Positions 59,201 through 64,000 of a stretch of DNA of 64,000 nucleotides are shown piece by piece. The stretch spans positions 3,086,292 through 3,150,291 of the forward strand of contig CM035358.1 of the NCBI GenBank assembly GCA_020137815.1, in the 5' to 3' direction. Under the pieces are notes generated by a model. It made no database searches and had not been told where the DNA came from. It saw only the letters and a program-made list of their open reading frames with translations. Source of the stretch: Hormiphora californensis (Eukaryota > Ctenophora > Tentaculata > Cydippida > Pleurobrachiidae). A program made the position numbers and the translations under genes. How positions within the stretch are numbered: the stretch's first letter is position 1; the number at the start of each line of letters is the position of its first letter.

Positions 59201-61540
59201 ATCAAAAACTTTCGATTCGATCTCGATTCGATTCGATCTTTCGATCCTTCGATTCGATCCTATAATAATGCCGGTTTCTACTGGCTAGGAACCGAAGATT
59301 CTTGATATTTTCTTCTCGATCCCGATTCGATCTTTGGGTGACCGATCAAAATTTTTCGATTCGATCTCGATTCGATCTTTGGGGGATCAAAAAATATCGA
59401 TTCGATCACGATTCGATTTTTCGGGGTTCAAAAAATATCGATTCGATCTCGATTCGATCTTTGGGTGATAAAAAACTTTCGATTCGATCTCGATTCGATC
59501 TTTTGGGGTTCAAAAATTTTCGATTCGATCTCGATTCGATCTTTGAACGTTCAAAAAATTTCGATTCGATCTCGATTCGATCTTTGAGGGTTCAAAAAAT
59601 CTCGATTCGATCTCGATTCGATCTTTGGGCGGTCAAAAAATCTCGATTCGATCTCGATTCGATCTTTGGGCTCAAAAAACTACTCGATTCGATTCGATTC
59701 GATCCGATCTCTCGATCTTTCGATTCGATTCGATATTATCGCCGGTTCCTACCGTTTAAAGAGAGGACAAGATAGGTCATTGAATTTTACCGTCATACTG
59801 CATACATGATACAGGTTTTGAGAATTGAAACTTGAACCTAAAATATCCCGACTAGTATTCCTTCGTACCTGTGTTAACAGTGTAAAGACTAGAGAGACTA
59901 GCAACATCAATTAGCTCCTCGTCCTGCTTCAGATACCAGTTAACCCCACTGGGAGCCTGGCCAAGGTCTGATGTGGCCAAATAGGTGCAAGTAACGGGGA
60001 CAGACGCATTTCCAACAGTTGTGTACTGGGTCGATTGCGCCTTGATATCTGAAGGGGGTGAATAGCTGAGTTGTCAAAGATACACAACTTTTAATAAGAC
60101 TTACTGGGTGATTGGTAAAGAATGGTGGACTTGGAACCTCTCCTGTGACACACCGCTACTAAATGAAGTGAATGGTGAAGTATGTATGAAGCATATACTG
60201 TGTGATTTTAAATGACTGAGACTGCTCTATCTCAAATTGTGTAAAAACTATGGCATCTTTCGACTTCAAATTTTGGGACACGATAAAACATAATTTCTCA
60301 TTTATTCTCCCAGATTTTCAGAAAGTTTCCGTGTTCCTGAATGAACTTATTGCCATAAAACCTCCTCCAACTTTACACAATCATATCTCTGGAGTCTAAT
60401 GAGATAGAGAGTTCAGATTCTCAGGAGAGACAGATAAGACGATTTTGAATGTTTTGTCTGCTTTACGAGTTGATAACTTTTACCGTCTGTTCACAGGAAC
60501 TGTTTAAAGTGATGTAACACGCTCTAATTAGGCCAAATTTAGGTCATTTTACCCCTCAAAGATCACATGTCCAGCTGATTCTAGTGGGCTAATGAGGCCT
60601 CTTACACGAATTTGTCACGTGTTACTGCAAGGATACCGCTCTCCTTTTTCACCTTGACCAAGCAGACATGATCATGGTGTCTGGAAGTGGTAACAAGCTG
60701 TAGGATACCAGACAGATGCTGCTCTCTACTTCAATCACTCTCTCGTTATAAGGTCACGTGACTGGAATTGGGATCTCGACATCAGACATGATCACAATGT
60801 CTACAAAGCAAGAAGACATGTGATCTTTGAGGGGTAAAATGACCTAAATTTGGCCTAATTAGAACGTGTTACATCACTTTAAACAGTTCCTGTGAACAGA
60901 CGGTAAAAGTTATCAACTCGTAAAGCAGACAAAACATTCAAAATCGTCTTATCTGTCTCTCCTGAGAATCTGAACTCTCTATCTCATTAGACTCCAGAGA
61001 TATGATTGTGTAAAGTTGGAGGAGGTTTTATGGCAATAAGTTCATTCAGGAACACGGAAACTTTCTGAAAATCTGGGAGAATAAATGAGAAATTATGTTT
61101 TATCGTGTCCCAAAATTTGAAGTCGAAAGATGCCATAGTTTTTACACAATTTGAGATAGAGCAGTCTCAGTCATTTAAAATCACACAGTATTATAATGAA
61201 GTGAATGACATAAAGAATGGTTTTAAAAAGGAACCGACCGAATCAGGAAACACTGGTCCCTGATTGGCTGATAACCAGTCACGTGACCTAAATAACGAGT
61301 TCTGATTGGTTGTTTACTTGTTTCGGTCGGTTCCTGGTTTAAATTAATAACCTACTTGATACTATAGCAGACACTTTCTTTTCCAAAACAAGGCTGGTTT
61401 TGGAGAAGGATACCTTGCAAACAACATCATACCCATCATCAGGGATGGTCTGACTGTACAGCTCACTGTTGTTTAATATCTGAACAGGATCAGGGGGTTT
61501 AGTGAGATAATACATGGTCAGGGGCCGGGGTTTTTTTTTT
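50217..61540 (-). CDS. receptor-type protein tyrosine phosphatase, tandem PTP domains (5' end missing)
   Basis: Cytoplasmic exons: 54038-53988, 53842-53735, 53084-52962, 52866-52770, 52659-52552, 52326-52180, 52069-51946, 51831-51582, 51481-51292, 51189-51021, 50906-50741, 50622-50442 and 50357-50217 (TGA). The membrane helix is in 54256-54160. All phases agree. D1 is complete: [30 protein letters not shown] and catalytic [11 protein letters not shown]2 has [11 protein letters not shown] and [10 protein letters not shown], but the WPD loop is replaced (RQWQLTSM), so D2 is predicted inactive. Ectodomain, membrane-proximal first: three four-Cys, sushi-like modules, each from about two exons (54448-54337, 54697-54574, 54980-54812, 55205-55109, 55473-55379), then Ig domains (55746-55641 with 58412-58243; 58726-58589 with 60048-59869; half an Ig in about 61540-61356 with GYDVVCKV). 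The signal peptide was not found; a possible further exon is at 62151-62078. Role: surface receptor that dephosphorylates phosphotyrosine. Confidence 0.93.
52381..52575. repeat. 32-bp tandem repeat, six copies, containing a splice donor
   Basis: TTAGTTACCATGACAACAAC recurs at 52384, 52416, 52448, 52480, 52512 and 52544. On the gene strand each unit is the last bases of the phosphatase exon (GTTGTTGTCATG) followed by its GTAACT donor. Only the copy at 52552/52551 adjoins the real exon; five decoy donors follow it in the intron. Confidence 0.95.
53085..53670. repeat. 21-bp minisatellite next to a splice acceptor
   Basis: About 27 copies of GGTTCTAAGGTGGAGAGCAAT. On the gene strand the unit reads ATTGCTCTCCACCTTAGAACC, while the true acceptor of exon 53084-52962 is ATTGCTCTCCACAG. 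The array therefore abuts and resembles the acceptor. Because 21 is divisible by 3, it gives false ORFs of repeating MVLRWRA or GSKVESN. Confidence 0.95.
55757..55942. mobile_element. MITE with three internal hairpins, next to an Ig exon
   Basis: Imperfect termini (TATATAGTACATAACGTTCT and the inverse, with AACGTYCTGCAC shared) close three hairpins. These are CATATACGCTCTGCA at 55796-55826, GGTGAAATGCAC...GTGCATTTCACACC at 55829-55869, and CCTATATTGCAC...GTGCGATATAGG at 55868-55902. It ends 10 bp from the acceptor of exon 55746-55641. Related CpG-rich stems occur at about 56320-56430. Confidence 0.72.
56420..58070. repeat. about 440-bp tandem repeat in an RPTP intron
   Basis: Three to four diverged copies of a block running from CTTATTATAA...ATGAACGTCGTG to CAGCGGGATTTCCCTTGATG, then CCCCGACATGGAGAGACGA and G-runs. 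ATGTTATTCAGCG(G/A)GATTTCCC recurs at about 56710, 57148 and 57790. A shared reading ([20 protein letters not shown]) is kept in the copies but has no start or splice context, so it is probably not coding. Confidence 0.85.
58814..59751. mobile_element. element built of TTCGATTCGATC arrays, 8-bp target duplication
   Basis: Ends TAGGAACCGGCGATA and ATTATCGCCGGTTCCTA are inverse and flanked by CCGTTTAA at 58806-58813 and 59752-59759. Inside, about 29-30-bp units based on TTCGATTCGATCTCGATTCG, each with a short variable spacer, form two arrays divided at about 59265-59300 by an internal copy of the terminus. The 226-aa and 157-aa frames across it are repeat readings. The 8-bp duplication suggests hAT-type mobilisation. 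Confidence 0.8.
60198..61188. mobile_element. foldback palindrome, about 990 bp
   Basis: It starts CTGTGTGATTTTAAATGACT and ends in the inverse. Arms of about 410 bp are nearly identical, around a centre near 60690 containing a diverged inner pair (CAGACATGATCA...). Lies in an intron of the RPTP gene. Confidence 0.88.
61229..61335. mobile_element. MITE with AGGAACCGACCGAA termini, copy 3
   Basis: A 107-bp copy. Its flanks GGTTTTAAAA (61219-61228) and GGTTTAAATT (61336-61345) are an imperfect 10-bp duplication. Same family as 928-1041 and 27340-27451. Confidence 0.85.
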
Positions 61541-61778
61541 TTTTTTTGGGGCATTAAGCTAAGGCGTACCAAGTCTCATACCACCCGGGTATAGACGGCA
61601 TAGCCTGGAACCCTCCGTACGAACTCCCTTGAAAATTCAAGGGAGAGCAGTGCACATTGGAGGGCCCTACGCTTGTCTTGTGTCTGTCTTGGTCAGTCAT
61701 TTAGATAGTTAAAAACTGATCATAATAATACATAGATTTCAATGATTACGCAAGCTTTATCCTATAAAGTTACAGGGT

Positions 61779-61985
61779 CTGGAACAAGGTATCGTTTTGC
61801 CTTTGAGAGTTTCTTGAGTTTAGTTTGGTCTGGAACAAGGTAACGTTTTGCCTTTGAGAGTTTCTTGAGTTTAGTTTGGTCTGGAACAAGGTAACTTTTT
61901 GCCTTTGTGAGTGTCTTGAGTTTAGTTTGGTCTGGAACAAGGTAACGTTTTGCCTTTGTGAATGTCTTGAGTTTGGGTCTGGAAT
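61779..61985. repeat. 51-bp tandem repeat, four copies
   Basis: TCTGGAACAAGGTAACGTTT recurs every 51 bp from about 61779. As 51 is a multiple of three, all frames remain open and give false ORFs. Confidence 0.93.
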
Positions 61986-62410
61986 CCCGATGTATACCGT
62001 GTTTTGAATAGTCAATTACATTCACAATATAAACTTTACACAATCTGTGAACAGACAATACGAACAGGTGAACTTACAGAATTTTGATGGATGATTGTTA
62101 CCGTGATGTTGGTTGGTGATGGGAATGGAGATGAGAGCCGAGAGGTGTATCCTTTTCCGTTAGAGATAAAGATAAACGAGAACAATCAAACACAAATAAG
62201 GGGTAGGACAGATTGTAGCACCACTAAAGTGTAAAATGTTCTAGAAGACAATTCGGATGAGATAGATAAGAACATTTGTTAGTTGTTACACGCGATAAGC
62301 GACTTAGTGCACCAAAACACAAGGATTGTCTCTGTAGTGTGGTGTTTAGCAATGTCCGCTATATTGGGAGAGGTGGGTGGGGGAGGGCGGGTGGGGGTGG
62401 GGCGGGGGGT

Positions 62411-64000
62411 AATATTGGACAAAAATGTAGCTGTAATTTAGTGATGAGACCAGGCCAGGCCCGAGAGACAGTTCAGTGGTAACTGGGAGGTCATGTGTGA
62501 TGGAAATGAGAACTAAAGACAGATTTGAGTTGTATTTTATTGAGGAAAACAGCCCTTTTTGGTGTCTGAGACAAGCAAAAGTGAAACGAAATGCAACGTA
62601 ACGAACGAGTAATGAATAGAATTCTGCTCTGTGACTTGTTAGTGCTCCTTTATAAAACACGCAATGGCAAAGTACAAAGTTTCGCAAATTTAATTTAATG
62701 CGAAATTCCAAAGTTTTGGTCGATTTCGGCCAAAATTGCTGCCCTAAACTAACAATTGGACTGTGCGTTGCCGGGGAGACTGCTCGCTGGTGACTGAGAG
62801 ATCATATGTTCTCGAATATTGGTACTTGAGGCGGATTTAAGTTGCATTTTAGTGTGGGGAAGAGGGGAATATTGGACAAAAATGTAGCTGTAATTTAGTG
62901 ATGAGACCAGGCCAGGCCCGAGAGACAGTTCAGTGGTAACTGGGAGGTCATGTGTGATGGAAATGAGAACTAAAGACAGATTTGAGTTGTATTTTATTGA
63001 GGAAAACAGCCCTTTTTGGTGTCTGAGACAAGCAAAAGTGAAACGAAATGCAACGTAACGAACGAGTAATGAATAGAATTCTGCTCTGTGACTTGTTAGT
63101 GCTCCTTTATAAAACACGCAATGGCAAAGTACAAAGTTTCGCAAATTTAATTTAATGCGAAATTCCAAAGTTTTGGTCGATTTCGGCCAAAATTGCTGCC
63201 CTAAACTAACAATTGGACTGTGCGTTGCCGGGGAGACTGCTCGCTGGTGACTGAGAGATCATATGTTCTCGAATATTGGTACTTGAGGCGGATTTAAGTT
63301 GCATTTTAGTGTGGGGAAGAGGGGAATATTGGACAAAAATGTAGCTGTAATTTAGTGATGAGACCAGGCCAGGCCCGAGAGACAGTTCAGTGGTAACTGG
63401 GAGGTCATGTGTGATGGAAATGAGAACTAAAGACAGATTTGAGTTGTATTTTATTGAGGAAAACAGCCCTTTTTGGTGTCTGAGACAAGCAAAAGTGAAA
63501 CGAAATGCAACGTAACGAACGAGTAATGAATAGAATTCTGCTCTGTGACTTGTTAGTGCTCCTTTATAAAACACGCAATGGCAAAGTACAAAGTTTCGCA
63601 AATTTAATTTAATGCGAAATTCCAAAGTTTTGGTCGATTTCGGCCAAAATTGCTGCCCTAAACTAACAATTGGACTGTGCGTTGCCGGGGAGACTGCTCG
63701 CTGGTGACTGAGAGATCATATGTTCTCGAATATTGGTACTTGAGGCGGATTTAAGTTGCATTTTAGTGTGGGGAAGAGGGGAATATTGGACAAAAATGTA
63801 GCTGTAATTTAGTGATGAGACCAGGCCAGGCCCGAGAGACAGTTCAGTGGTAACTGGGAGGTCATGTGTGATGGAAATGAGAACTAAAGACAGATTTGAG
63901 TTGTATTTTATTGAGGAAAACAGCCCTTTTTGGTGTCTGAGACAAGCAAAAGTGAAACGAAATGCAACGTAACGAACGAGTAATGAATAGAATTCTGCTC
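62411..64000. repeat. 457-bp satellite, about 3.5 copies, continuing beyond the window
   Basis: AATATTGGACAAAAATGTAG recurs at 62411, 62868, 63325 and 63782. Copies look almost identical. Within each unit two diverged halves match: GAGACAGTTCAGTGGTAACT...TTTGAGTTGTATTTTA and GAGACTGCTCGCTGGTGACT...TTTAAGTTGCATTTTA. The satellite thus arose from an older dimer. The repeated minus-strand ORF (121-139 aa) has no recognisable domain. Confidence 0.95.

Noticed and set aside
58608-59775. Frames of 226 and 157 aa rich in DLDSIF
   Set aside because: They read through the CGAT-rich arrays of a mobile element, and the first overlaps real exon 58726-58589 on the other strand.
62346-63625. Three near-identical 121-139 aa minus-strand frames
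   Set aside because: One frame per satellite unit, no recognisable domain, no splice context.

Overview
This window is nuclear DNA from an animal. Coding sequence is split by short GT-AG introns and there are no operons. The most diagnostic genes are an intronless c-Jun orthologue (47697-48884, minus), a receptor tyrosine phosphatase with tandem PTP domains (50217 to about 61540, minus), and a small secreted beta/gamma-crystallin gene nested in an intron (26897-27234, plus). Jun points to Metazoa. Compact genes, geodin-like crystallins and very heavy foldback/MITE content suggest an early-branching animal, most likely a sponge. That placement is inference.

Layout. 1-340: 3' end of a plus-strand gene. 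435-2127 and 4107-8489: two small minus-strand coiled-coil or disordered proteins, reconstructed exon by exon; the second has a 3.3 kb minisatellite in an intron. 8490-19366: mostly transposons. These are a CR1/jockey-type LINE 3' half split by a TTAA foldback element, and a 5.2 kb palindromic element that itself carries a 3.2 kb TTAA-flanked foldback element encoding a DEDDh exonuclease. 19587-30482: a long plus-strand gene for an acidic and lysine-rich protein, whose introns hold microsatellites, a hAT-like element, a palindrome, the crystallin gene and MITEs. 30.5-33.3 kb: tandem arrays. 33.9-34.5 kb (plus) and 35.2-37.0 kb (minus): two unrecognised small genes. 38339-39118 (minus): a type II membrane protein with a Ser/Thr/Pro-rich stalk. 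40.66-43.83 kb: homopolymer-smeared sequence that looks like poor base calling. 44-47.5 kb: simple repeats. 47.7-49.1 kb: jun and its promoter. 50.2-62 kb: the RPTP gene, with arrays and MITEs in its introns. 62411-64000: a 457-bp satellite running off the window end.

Three themes stand out. (1) A TTAA-specific foldback transposon carries an intron-containing DEDDh exonuclease as its only visible gene; its empty target site is preserved on the mirror arm of the host palindrome. (2) Three minisatellites in two genes have repeat units that include or abut a splice donor or acceptor. (3) At least two MITEs have terminal inverted repeats closing three internal hairpins, a cloverleaf layout. Exon structures come from splice consensus and phase agreement only; no transcript evidence was available.
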